NCBI GenBank assembly: GCA_964020155.1
Contig: OZ026558.1
Span: 2,577,163 to 2,641,162 of the forward strand
Direction: 5' to 3'
Source of the DNA: Chondrilla cf. caribensis
Taxonomy: Eukaryota; Porifera; Demospongiae; Chondrillida; Chondrillidae
DNA length: 64,000 nt
Both the position numbers and the translations under genes were made by a program. Each line of letters starts with the position of its first letter. Position 1 is the stretch's first letter. Below are positions 25,401-33,539 of the stretch, in pieces. The notes beneath the pieces are model-generated. The model made no database searches, was not told the origin of the DNA, and saw only the letters and a program-made list of their open reading frames with translations.

Positions 25401-28400
25401 CACTACTAGGTGAGACTTGTATGTAACTGCGTATGTTTAGATTGTGTAATGCTAGTTCCCCTCACAGATGTTCAATGACACCATTTATTGATGAGAAACA
25501 TACCAAAACTGATTATTTGATCCCAATTATGTGCACACAGTCAGGTGTGGATAATCTCTCCGTGATACAAACCATCCCAATCCCATTTCTGACTGAGTGG
25601 TACAGTACACACTATACCTATTCTGCTCACTCTACTTTTAACCTTCTACTCAGTAAAGTGTCCACTGGTACTACAGTATAATGTTTGGTTCCACTCTGTA
25701 TAGGTGACAATTGGTGTCAACTCATCATAGATGGTCTAATGTCTAGACCTGTGTGTCACCTTATCCTAGAACTAACCCCAGCTGAATGGGGAGTGTTGCT
25801 CAGAAGAGTACATCATGCTGAACAACTGGAAGAACTAACTTTTGAAATTCACTTAGTGAGTGTACATTCCACTGGTACATTGTGTTTGTGTGGTCAAGTG
25901 TGTACATTGACGTTTCATATCATGCATGTCTGCTTAGCTATGTATCTGTCAATAGAATAATCTTTAGCTGTTCCCAACATTTGTACATTGATGTGTGTGG
26001 TTGAGTGTATGCTGAATGGTAGGTTTGTAACCATGTAGGTCTGTATGTGTATATATTGTAGGTTTGTAAGCATACGAGTGTGTATGTATCTATGATTGTG
26101 TATATTGTGTGTAACACTGTGTATGTACATGTGCTTGTATCCTGTTGAGTTGGTGTATCAAAAGGAAAAGTGTCTACGTATATATGTCATACGTGCACAC
26201 TTCCCTTGATATGTGCACAGCAGGTAACTGAGGTCAATTAGTTGATCTTCAACACCTGTCTCAAGGGCAAACATCATAACAATGACACATACATTCAATA
26301 AACATTACAACATGAGAACATCGTTAGTGCTGTTTTCACTGAAATTGTCAGACTCTCTTGTCCCATAATATTATACTCAACCTTAGCTCATAGATGGCTT
26401 ATTGCACATCATTTGGTGCCACATATGTAGAAATTGTTTGTAGGATACAAGCCAGTGATGGTTTCCTCTTCTGAGGTGGAAACCTTGGAGCTGGGTTCAA
26501 AGTTAAATCGATATCTATATCTTATTTATTTCCCTTTTCAATTAAATGATGAGGTCTCAGAACGTACAAGTTAATGTATATGTACATTTGTGTGTGTAAA
26601 GAGTATATGTGCATGCCGTACATACAGTACAATTCATGAAAACTTGATTGTTTTATACCCTAACCCAGACCTGTAATACATGCGTATCCCGTTGTCCGTT
26701 TTTTTTTTTGAAAAAACGTATGTGTCTAAGTCTAAAAACGTGTGTATGTGTGTAATGGGCATCTGATTTACAAATACATATACGTATGCATTGTGCTGAC
26801 AATTTTGTCCTTCTGCTTAGCAAACTGACTGTGAAGAACCTACATACGTTCATACGGACACGAATCAATCATCTGTCCATTTTTTATAAGAGGAATAAAC
26901 AAATCCCTATCCATAAGGTATAGCTGAACATTTATACATAATATGTACATATAAATGTTCGGCCATACCTTATTCATTCTCTGGAACTTCCAAGATGTGA
27001 TGCATAGTCGTGATGGCTTCAATAGAAACATTATCGAATACCGGATACGAGCAAAATATTATTGCAAGCTATTAAATGCTCGATGACCCACTGTTTCTCC
27101 ATTTAGAGGCACCGTTTACTTGATGGATACCATTATCCCTATGTTCAGAGAAGGGAGGCACAAACCGTGTTGTGATGGAATTTGGATCACAGCAGAGTCT
27201 ATCGTCTGCCTCAACCAAATATTTTCTTCATTTTTCATTTTGTTATAAAAGTACGCTTGCCCTACCCATACGTTCTTTTGTTTACTCATAGGTACTTCAA
27301 TACTAAACATACGGAAACTCGTATGTATGTGCGTAGTGTAAGTATGCTTCCACTATCCTTGTAGTATGGTTAATCCTTAGAAAAAACTATACATATACGT
27401 ATGTACATATTAAAGCATTCAATTTTTTATGAATTGTACCATATGTATATGAGGTATGTGTATGATAATGTGCATGTTGATTTAACTTGACACCTTTGTA
27501 ATAAGGACATGAAATTAAGATCCCAAAGTGTCCTTAATAGAGAGGTTTCACTGTGTGTGACGTATGTCTGTGTGTGAACATATGTGCATGTATGTGGAGA
27601 GTGAGTGTATTTGGCTTCAAATGTTGATTGTACTATTATATTTATTGTGTACATGTATGCTCATTTACATAATATGTGTATGTGTTTACTTCTGTGTTAC
27701 GCTGGTCACGCGATCAATCAATTACCAATCAGTCGCTCGGTCAGCCGGTCAACGCCCATACACTGGATGGTTTTCTGTAAAATGTACCATATGTATACAA
27801 TGTCATATGTATTGAGGTATGTGTATGATAATGTGCATGTTGATTTAACTTGAAACCTTTGTAATAAGGACATGAAATTAAGATCCCAAAGTGTCCTTAA
27901 TAGAGAGGCTTCACTGTGTGTGACATACGTTTGTGTATGAACACGTGTGTGCATGAAGTGTGGGTGTTGGGTGTATTTGGCTTTAAATGTAGATTGTACG
28001 GGTATATTTATTGTGTGCATGTATGCTCATTTGCATAATATTTGTATGTGCTTACTTCTATATTATGCTCTCATTTACTATTCATTCAAGGTTTACACTG
28101 TGTGACCTATTGTTTATTCTGTTAGCCTCCGGGATCACATGATGATGATATTGATGATGATGATGTTAGAAGTGTGGAAGATGTATGGTCTAATTGTACT
28201 TTGAAGAAAGTGAACCTTGAGCTTGAAGTAGGTTTGGAGTTGTTCATAACTGACTATATTTTGTTATGATGTATAATTTGTATGGTTCTCTAATTAGTTT
28301 GCTGACATCTCACAATCATGGTATAATCTTTTGGGTGCTGTGATGAGAGGAATTACTGCCAGCAACTTTGATGTCAACTTTGTTTTGAAAGGATGGAGTT

Positions 28401-31400
28401 CCCAACTAAACAAAGATCATCTTATTTCGCAACTTGGCCAGGAACATGTGAAGCAGTTTGAGGTTGTAGAGAAGGTTATTTACACTTACTTTATATCACG
28501 TCCTCATGCTTCAACTGGTGAGTTGTGTGTGTTCATGTATTGACAATGTTGTTGTTGACCATGTTATTGTGTGCTTCTCTTCAGAGAATGTGGAAAGTTC
28601 CCTTACCTCTGAGAAGTCCTCCTCTGAAGTTGTTCCAGTTGATCTCCCATTTCCTCACGACCCACCAGGTATGTTGTATGTCACAATATGAGAGGACATT
28701 GTAGTCTGTAGGACTCCTTGAGTAACCTCTTCCACATTTGATCAACCATTGTAAGATCTTCACATCTTACGTTCCAGTACTTCTATTGTGTGCACCAATA
28801 AGTCTAATCCATTCTCACTTGTACTCAATCTAGTGCAATGTCTGCACACTGGGTTCAGTATGTAACCATGTATTATGCTGTACAGTGTGAGTATGTATGT
28901 ACGTGAGTGTGTGTGTGCCTGCATGTATGCCTTCATGTCTGTTTCCTACCTTACACCGATATGATGGCACCTCATCTCACTGTACTGGGTACAGTACTGG
29001 GCATACTCACTACATGTACTTGGCTACATACTCACTACATGTACTTGTCTACATACTCACTACATGTACTTGTCTACACACTCACTACATGTACTTGTCT
29101 ACATACTCACTACTTGTCTACAGGTGTTCAAAGTGAGGTCATTTCTACTGATCCTAAGATAGCACCAGTCAATGATCAACCCTCAGTCTATGGTGAGCTA
29201 ACACACTCTGGACAGATGGTCCAAACTTACAATTGTTAGTTGCTATTGTAAGACATCAACTGTATCGTATGTACACTACACATACTGGTATATGTCACTT
29301 GAGGAGTCCAGTGATGAGGGTGTGAACACACTGTGTAACACACCCCACCATCATGGTGGACCTTACCATGTACTGTGTATGAGCCTCAACCTCACATTGG
29401 ATTGTGTGTACTGTACAAACTTCCATGATCTGACAGCCATTTTAGTCCTACTCCCTAGACCACCCAACATTGTGTTCCAACATCTCATTGAGTGTCAGTT
29501 GAGTAGCTTCACTCTGTAGGACCAGGTGGTTGGGTAGGAATGAGATGTTGTAGGCTGAAGAGGGACTTTAACTATATGTGACCGTCCACGCGAAAAGGGT
29601 CATATTCGCGCTATGTAAACATTTGAGTACGAGGTGATAAAGAATTTTCGTGCGCTTTCGTCGAATTTGCAGTTATAGGTTAATATTGTTCAAAATATAG
29701 TTTTCTAACCTTTCTTGGTGTGACCGTCATGAATTGGATCGTTTTGTGCGAAAAATTTCGAATTTTCAAAATATGTGCTACCGGAAATATGCCATTTTTA
29801 TAGTAATACGGAGCTATGAATGTCATTAGAGTTCGCATTGACACACTGTTCGTGTCATGTGACAGCTAGTATACGGAATCATGCAAGAAAACGGAAGTTG
29901 CTTGTTTTCTCGAATGCGTAGCTCTCAAACTTATCCATTTTAAGTGCCGTAACTTAAGAACGGAAACAGACATGAAGGCGCCGCTTGCACTATTTGATGT
30001 AGCTATGTCCAAGCTTTCAAATGATATCAAAAACTCGATTTCCGTCAGATGCGCGAATATGACCCTTTTCGCGTGGACGGTCACATATTCATAGTCTGTG
30101 GTGCATGTATGTACACATCCCAATCTGTCCTGTTCATGTTAGTCCTCCAATAGGTAGATTGAGGATAGTGGAGTGTTGGGAGTGTAGTTTGCTTCTTTGG
30201 GACAAGTTATGAGTGTACCCTTCTTGTGTGCAGGTGAAGGATTTGACTCTGAGGCTTTCATGGACAAGTTCAGTGAAAGGTTCCTCGATGATGTTGATTC
30301 ACACGCTATTGTATTAAGACTGGAAATCAACAAAGTCATCTCTGAAGAAGTTGCTCACACCATTAAGCACTGCTCCATTGGTAGAGGGAATGCAGAGCTT
30401 GTCCTCCACCTCCAAAACCATGCCGATCCTGACAGTATCAGTAAACTGTGTGATGTGATGAGGAGCATAGCTGGCTATCCTAGGATGAGTGAGCTCGGGA
30501 GAGCTATGAAGGAGGAATTGGACCTCCTGACCAGTAAGTCTTCATGTGTTGAAATGTGGTCAGATCTTGTATTGGATTCACGAATGTATAGTACAATGCA
30601 TCGTGGAGTGTGTGCATTCAAGTATTTGTTCACGTCTGTGTCTCCAAACTCACTACATGTACTTGTCTACATACTCACTACATGCACTTGTCTACATACT
30701 CACTACATGTACTTGTCTACATTCTCACTACATGTATACTTGTCTACATACTCTCTACATGTACTTGGCTACATACTAACTACATGTACTTGTGTGCTCA
30801 CAGCCTTTATCCGTTGTTAACAATTATCAGATACAATCTGATGCATACGTATGTATCATCTTGCTATTGTATTCCAACAGATCAGACTCCATCAGATATT
30901 GGATTGCTAGCTGTTTGGGAGGAGGTTCCAAAGTGGGAACTCCCCATCAACCTTGGTGTCTCTTTCACAGACGTTGATTCACTTCGACAAGACGGAAAGG
31001 ATGGAATAGAGGCTTTGCGTATTTGGCGGAATGGACAATGTAAGGGTTTCCCCCCAACCTGGACCTCCCTATGTGCAGTGTACATCTGTGTGCAGTGTAC
31101 ATCTGTGTGCGTTGTACATCTGTGTGTGGTGTACATTTGTGTGCAGTGTACAACTGTGTGCAGTGTACATCTATGTGCGTTGTACATCTGTGTGTGGTGT
31201 AAAACTGTGTACGGTGTACGTCTTTGTGTGGTGTACATCTGTGTGCGATGTACAACTGTGTACAGTGTACAACCGTGTACGGTGTACATATGTGTGCGGT
31301 GTACAACTGTGTGCGTTGTACATCTGTGTGTGGTGTACATCGGTGTGTAATGTTTAATAATATACAGGATTTTCTGCTCACTATTTGTTTAAGAATAACT

Positions 31401-33539
31401 CCCTCGCTTTAATCTGATCAAATTTGTTCGTCCGTTTTCTCGAGACGATTATTACATTACTAGGCAGTAGTTCAGTATTAGAACTATAGTCAACGACGGT
31501 TTCGAGTCGATAGAAGCCTCCTTGGCCGAGATATATGAGATTTTTTTTTTTTTTTCATGCCGTAGTCCTCATATGGTCTAATTTTTGGCAGTATTTTGCA
31601 GTGTGGGATCCCATCTTCCCAATTTCTGTTAATCGGTTCATTGGCTATTCAAACACATGAGTACTATACTCAATGTGGAAGTGATTGTAGACAGTGCTAA
31701 TGGTCAATGCTGGTCTAAAGACTCACTACAAATCATAATGTTATTCTCCATGCCAATACTGATAACAAACTAATACTCCAGTATATCAATGATATTGATA
31801 CCAAACTCATTGGATCATCGGTACAATACTGGTTGATGATTGTGATGATGCATGTTGGAAAAAGTATTATTAAGAATCATGCATTATTTGTATGCCACAT
31901 TATTTATTCTTTTACGGGAATTATCACTGATACTGCTGATTTCCTACCTTACACCGATATGATGGCACCTCATCTCACTCTACTGGGTACAGTACTGGGC
32001 ACACTCACTACATGTACTTGTCTACATACTCATTACATGTACTTGTCTACATACTCACTACATGTACTTGCCTACATACTCACTACATGTACTTGTCTAC
32101 ATACTCACTACATGTACTTATCTACATACTCACTACATGTACCTGTCTACAGGTGTTCAAAGTGAGGTCATTTCTACTGATCCTAAGATAGCACCAGTCA
32201 ATGATCAACCCTCAGTCTATGGTGAGCTAACGCACTCTGGACAGATGGTCCAAACTTACAATTGTTGGTTACTATTGTAAGACATCAACTGTATCATTTA
32301 TACACTACACGTACTAGTATATGTCGCTTGAGGAGTCCAGTGATGAGGGTGTGAACACACTGTGTAACACACTCACCATCATGGTGGACCTTACCATGTA
32401 CTGTGTATGAGCCTCAACCTCACATTGGATTGTGTTTACAGTGCAAACCTCTATGATCTGACAGCCATTTTAGTCCTACTCCCTAGACCACCCAACATTG
32501 TGTTCCAACATCTCATTGAGTGTCAGTTGAGTAGCTTCACTCTGTAGGACCAGGTGGTTGGGTAGGAATGAGATGTTGTAGGCTGAAGAGGGTCTTTAAT
32601 AATATTCATAATCTGTGGTACATGTATGTGTGCATCCCAATCTGTCTTGTTCTTGTTAGTCCTTCAACAGGTAGATTGAGGATAGTGGAGTGTTGGGAGT
32701 GTAGTTTGCTTCATTTGGACCAGTTGTGAGTGTACCCTTCTTGTGTGCAGGTGGAGGATTTGACTCTGAGGCTTTCATGGACAAGTTCAGTGAAAGGTTC
32801 CTCGATGATGTTGATTCACGTGCTATTGTATTGAGACTGGAAATCAATAAGGTCATCTCCAAAAGTGTTGCTTACACCATTGAGCACTGCACCATTGGTA
32901 GTGGAAATGAGGTGCTTTTCCTCCACCTCAAAAACCATGCCGATCCTGACAGTATTAGTAAACTGTGTGATGTGATGAGGAGCATAGCTGGCTATCCTAG
33001 GATGAGTGAGCTCGGGAGAGCTATTCAGGAGGAATTGGACCTCCTGACCAGTAAGTCCTCATGTGTTGAAATGTTGTTAGATCCTATTACAGTATTGGAT
33101 TCACAAATGTATAGTACAGTGCATTATGGAGTGTGTGCATTCATGTTATTTGTTCATATCCCCAAGCTCACTACATGTACTTGTCTACATACTCACTACA
33201 TGTACTCGGATACAATCTGATGCATATATATCATCTTACTAATGTATTCCAACAGATCAGACTCCATCAGATATTGGATTGCTAGCTGTTTGGAGGGAGG
33301 TTCCAAAGTGGGAACTCGCCATCAACCTTGGTTTCTCTCTCACAGACGTTGATTCACTTCAACAGGAGGGAAAGGATGGACTAGAAGCTTTGCGCATTTG
33401 GCGGAATGGAAGGTGCAAGGGTTTTCCCCCAAACTGGACCTCCCTACTCAATGCTGTGGGGCGTGTTGAAGGTCCCCAAGTTAGACAGAAGTTGTCGGCT
33501 AATGTGGGTGTTGACAAGACCTGGACACAGTGTAAGTGA
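10352..33539 (+). CDS. NLR-like gene: NACHT-LRR with C-terminal CARD-like and death domains
   Basis: Proposed exons (incoming to outgoing phase): 10352-10409 (start-1), 13156-13233 (1-1), 14999-15054 (1-0), 17454-19200 (0-1, NACHT), 19491-19621 (1-0), 19744-19888 (0-1), 21136-21346 (0-1), 21425-21594 (1-0), 21673-21786 (0-0), 21858-21987 (0-1), 25301-25409 (0-1), 25704-25855 (1-0), 28126-28227 (0-0), 28298-28517 (0-1), 28585-28668 (1-1), 29124-29192 (1-1), 30234-30533 (1-1, CARD-like), then a death-domain exon. The first ATG is at 10352; the first 64 residues are Ser/Pro/Asp-rich with no domain. Two joins (19888 to 21136 and 21987 to 25301) do not match in phase, so an exon is lost or skipped at each; both gaps contain transposons. 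NLRs normally carry effector domains at the N-terminus. Whether NACHT-LRR and CARD-death exons form one transcript is inference from strand, order and phase. Confidence 0.6.
11513..12748. mobile_element. Inverted-repeat element, about 1.24 kb
   Basis: ATTCCGGTGGGTTTT at the left matches AAAACCCACCGGAAT at the right. Inner inverted matches include a CACCGATAGAGA block and CATATCCCGGACA. It lies inside the first intron of the NLR-like gene. A minus-strand open frame of 84 codons (11864-12118) is inside but shows no recognised transposase motif. The superfamily is not resolved. Confidence 0.6.
13543..14080 (-). mobile_element. 5'-truncated LINE end with a (CCTAA)n tail
   Basis: On the minus strand, 14080 down to 13881 encodes a typical non-LTR reverse-transcriptase C-terminus: TRSSSTFQLNLPSVRTSFGK, then SFAGTSLWRSLPPYIR, then a stop at 13881-13883. 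The SLW-RSLPPYIR type of signature is common at the end of CR1/L2/Jockey-type ORF2 proteins. A 3' UTR rich in AATAAA-like words follows, ending CCCCAGTATAATAAAGATTA and then about six CCTAA units (TTAGG on the plus strand). A simple tandem tail instead of poly-A fits CR1/L2/I-type elements. Only the last part of the element is present. Confidence 0.7.
14406..14944. mobile_element. TA-flanked MITE, 539 bp
   Basis: CAGTGAAACCTCGATAATCC at the left and an inverted partner ending GCAAGGTTTCACTG at the right, with TA on both outer sides (14404-14405 and 14945-14946). TA target duplications and CAGTG-type ends fit Tc1/mariner-like nonautonomous elements. Confidence 0.75.
15055..16771. other. Intron of the NLR-like gene; no further gene recognised
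   Basis: Open frames here lack domains. A short inverted motif around ACAATCGGT / ACCGATTG (about 15310-15350) resembles pieces of the element at 11513-12748. Confidence 0.4.
16772..17370 (+). mobile_element. hAT relic with transposase N-terminus
   Basis: The left end CAGGCGCGTAGC and the right end GCTACGCCCCTG are inverted partners of the CAGGGGCGTAGCCAG hAT type, and GGGGTTTCC occurs inverted inside both ends. GTGAC borders both sides, shorter than the usual 8-bp hAT duplication. Inside, at 16931, a plus-strand frame starts MKRSLLAFGFVPVSS and continues Ser/Pro-rich; MKR-(S/T)-L-x-x-FGF starts are familiar from TTF/zinc-finger hAT transposases. The rest of the transposase is gone. A 61-bp palindrome lies within at 17058-17118. 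Confidence 0.6.
17058..17118. repeat. Near-perfect palindrome, 30-bp arms
   Basis: CAACGAAAAAACAACC... pairs with ...GGTTGTCTTTTCGTTG with one mismatch and essentially no loop, inside the hAT relic. It would form a strong hairpin in single-stranded DNA or RNA. Confidence 0.9.
17454..19200 (+). CDS. NACHT NTPase exon
   Basis: A single exon of 1747 bp from the acceptor CACCTACAG to the donor GTAGGT. Walker A is GAPGCGKTT (about residues 156-164 of the proposed protein), Walker B is LILDGFDEV (about 246-254), and the sensor strand is FVTTRPSR (about 281-288). A winged-helix-like end contains QFNHKTVQETLAAIH (about 479-493), the usual place where NLRs have F(I/L)H-x-(S/T)-(F/V)QE-(F/T)LAA. The last part begins leucine-rich repeats (HPTLETLSLWGYE..., NLRKLELHNF). 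NACHT ATPases switch from an ADP-bound monomer to an ATP-bound oligomer to start signalling. All nucleotide-binding residues are intact. Confidence 0.9.
19491..19888 (+). CDS. First pair of LRR-type exons
   Basis: Exons 19491-19621 (phase 1-0; ...VEEVELKYM) and 19744-19888 (phase 0-1; ...LQSLTLLKSCSN) follow the NACHT exon with matched phases and proper GT-AG sites. The repeating L-x-x-L-x-L spacing and alternation of 1-0 and 0-1 exons suggest one LRR pair per exon pair. The ligand-sensing surface of NLRs is normally built from such repeats. Confidence 0.65.
20106..20744. mobile_element. MITE, 639 bp, about 38-bp terminal inverted repeats
   Basis: CATACGGTACTTTCAGTAAA at the left pairs with the inverse at 20707-20744, with one difference across about 38 bp. 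Interior words CGGACGTGT and TACGGG are also partly inverted. The target duplication is not clear. It lies exactly where the exon series lacks a 1-0 phase LRR exon. Confidence 0.85.
21136..21987 (+). CDS. LRR-type exon series
   Basis: Exons 21136-21346 (0-1), 21425-21594 (1-0), 21673-21786 (0-0) and 21858-21987 (0-1). Translations show LRR-like lines such as NRSLRSFGIDCLYYG, LEDAKTLRELNVDM and NISELAITVVV. Introns are only 71 to 78 bp. The phases run on perfectly inside the series, but the first exon needs a phase-0 partner that the preceding exon does not supply. Confidence 0.6.
22066..22345 (+). pseudogene. Decayed LRR-like segments
   Basis: LRR-like words without usable splicing or open frame: SLRVISSSVKLSNKLHFL near 22065 and LSEKLHLHTLRLPMKS near 22272-22320, each soon stopped. 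They sit where a 1-0 LRR exon is expected and just before a piggyBac-like insertion, so they may be remains of lost exons. Confidence 0.3.
22381..23242. mobile_element. piggyBac-like element, 862 bp
   Basis: TTAA borders both sides (22377-22380 and 23243-23246). The ends read CCCTTTATCGTGGA at the left and CCACGTTAAAGGG at the right, inverted partners. A second inverted pair, CACTATAGTGGCT, lies just inside. TTAA plus CCCTTT-type ends is diagnostic of the piggyBac group. A short plus-strand stretch near 22770-22840 reads VAEQLEESDWENFDGSSDE, an acidic run like transposase N-termini, so this is probably an internally deleted copy. Confidence 0.8.
23579..24694. mobile_element. Inverted-repeat element, about 1.1 kb
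   Basis: GCATGTGGAACATGTCCATT at the left is matched imperfectly by the inverse of 24659-24694 over about 36 bp. An inner pair around CGAGGGGGG / CCCCCCTCG is also present (about 24267 and 24385). No transposase and no certain target duplication were seen. Confidence 0.6.
24695..25300. other. Intron; no gene recognised
   Basis: No supported exon in this stretch before the LRR exon at 25301. Confidence 0.45.
25301..25855 (+). CDS. LRR-type exon pair
   Basis: Exon 25301-25409 (0-1) reads ...KTLAHSDHITHLRLECSF and exon 25704-25855 (1-0) reads ...RRVHHAEQLEELTFEIHL. Both have good acceptors and donors (GTGAGA, GTGAGT) and repeat the 0-1/1-0 phase alternation of the upstream series. Confidence 0.65.
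25856..28125. other. Long intron with low-complexity sequence
   Basis: TGTGTATGTA-type low complexity, a hairpin at about 26913-26973 (AAGGTATAGCTGAACATTTA against its inverse), and a direct duplication near 27428-28080. No exon could be supported. Confidence 0.5.
27428..28080. repeat. Tandem duplication, 362-bp period, with MITE-like core
   Basis: GAGGTATGTGTATGATAATG occurs at about 27451 and 27813. Both copies contain ACCTTTGTAATAAGGACATG through AGAGAGGTTTCACTGTG, whose inverse (CAGTGAAACCTCTCTA) matches the 53-bp repeats at 40276-40520. Confidence 0.8.
28126..28668 (+). CDS. Exons linking LRR region to C-terminal module
   Basis: Exons 28126-28227 (0-0; contains a His/Asp-rich run and NCTLKKVNLELE), 28298-28517 (0-1) and 28585-28668 (1-1; Ser/Glu/Pro-rich, ends PFPHDPP). 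Phases match through to the phase-1 linker exon at 29124. The last exon looks like a flexible linker. Confidence 0.55.
29010..29121. repeat. 25-bp intronic minisatellite, array 1
   Basis: Four to five copies of a 25-bp unit containing CTCACTACATGTACTTGTCT. The array runs straight into the splice acceptor (TTGTCTACAG) of the linker exon. Related arrays are at 30640-30800, 32005-32150, 33165-33205 and 36712-36985. Confidence 0.9.
29124..29192 (+). CDS. Linker exon, cassette A
   Basis: A 69-bp phase 1-1 exon (GVQSEVISTDPKIAPVNDQP...) between the acceptor CTACAG and the donor GTGAGC. It is identical in translation to the exon at 32153-32221. Its polar, Pro-containing sequence suggests a hinge before the CARD-like domain. 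Confidence 0.65.
29578..30084. mobile_element. MITE, 507 bp, with empty site in the paralogous cassette
   Basis: Perfect 34-bp terminal inverted repeats beginning GTGACCGTCCACGCGAAAAG. The second cassette (32590-32615) lacks it and reads straight through CTTTAATAATATTCATAATC, while here the flanks are ACTATAT / ATATTCATAG. The palindromic AT at the border leaves the target duplication as TA or ATAT. No coding sequence inside. Confidence 0.93.
30234..30533 (+). CDS. CARD-like exon, cassette A
   Basis: A 300-bp phase 1-1 exon after GTGTGCAG and before GTAAGT, encoding 100 residues: FDSEAFMDKFSERFLDDVDS, KVISEEVAHTIKHCSIGRG, ADPDSISKLCDVMRSIAGY and MSELGRAMKEELDLL. The pattern of a buried final segment like 'F..LC..LR..GY..L...L' is that of CARD domains, six-helix folds that recruit partners such as caspases or kinases by like-like pairing. 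The assignment is by pattern only. The partner copy at 32751-33050 differs by about one residue in eight. Confidence 0.6.
30640..30800. repeat. 25-bp intronic minisatellite, array 2
   Basis: About six units of the CTCACTACATGTACTTGTCT repeat, between the CARD-like exon and the truncated death-domain exon. Confidence 0.9.
30881..31350 (+). CDS. Truncated death-domain exon fused to a 17-bp repeat array (copy 2)
   Basis: The exon enters in phase 1 after TTCCAACAG and follows the other death-domain copies (SDIGLLAVWEEVPKWELPIN...) up to the codon for Leu at 31069-31071. It then departs from them and runs into a 17-bp tandem array. The frame stays open to a TAA at 31348-31350. Because 17 is not a multiple of 3, the array is translated as a 17-residue repeat (CVVYICVQCTTVCSVHL-like, about five times). 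Copies at 33256 and 37065 keep the second half of the domain and have the same repeat only downstream, so an internal deletion joined exon to repeat. The domain lacks its last helices and is probably non-functional, or the exon is skipped. Confidence 0.65.
31072..31347. repeat. 17-bp tandem array
   Basis: About 16 units of TGTGCAGTGTACATCTG with variants, exact 17-bp spacing at the start. Short related stretches follow the death-domain exons at 33600-33705 and 37418-37450. Confidence 0.95.
31351..32004. other. Spacer between cassettes; no gene recognised
   Basis: Includes a poly-T run (about 31541-31556). From about 31940 the sequence matches the region before the first cassette (28945-29010). 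Confidence 0.6.
32005..32150. repeat. 25-bp intronic minisatellite, array 3
   Basis: About six units of the CTCACTACATGTACTTGTCT repeat ending directly in the acceptor of the linker exon at 32153. Confidence 0.92.
32153..32221 (+). CDS. Linker exon, cassette B
   Basis: A 69-bp phase 1-1 exon, same translation as 29124-29192, with the same acceptor and donor. Confidence 0.65.
32318..32730 (+). repeat. Intronic module, cassette B (empty-site copy)
   Basis: Closely matches 29290-30200 without the 507-bp MITE and matches 2297-2720. It serves as the empty-site reference for that insertion. Confidence 0.9.
32751..33050 (+). CDS. CARD-like exon, cassette B
   Basis: A 300-bp phase 1-1 exon homologous to 30234-30533. 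Most differences cluster in the middle (KSVAYTIEHCTIGSGNEVLF against EEVAHTIKHCSIGRGNAELV), while the first and last thirds are nearly unchanged. Both copies are open and properly spliced in principle, so both could be used. Confidence 0.6.
33256..33539 (+). CDS. Death-domain exon, cassette B (copy 3)
   Basis: A phase-1 exon after TTCCAACAG, encoding DIGLLAVWREVPKWELAINL, LEALRIWRNGRCKGFPPNW and a Gly/Val-rich end. Translation stops at TGA 33537-33539 (...TWTQCK). The last codons TGTAAGTGA also contain a consensus donor (GTAAGT) that would leave in phase 1, the entry phase of the death-domain exon at 37065. So the exon can either end the protein or splice onward. Full-length compared with the truncated copy 2. 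Confidence 0.7.
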
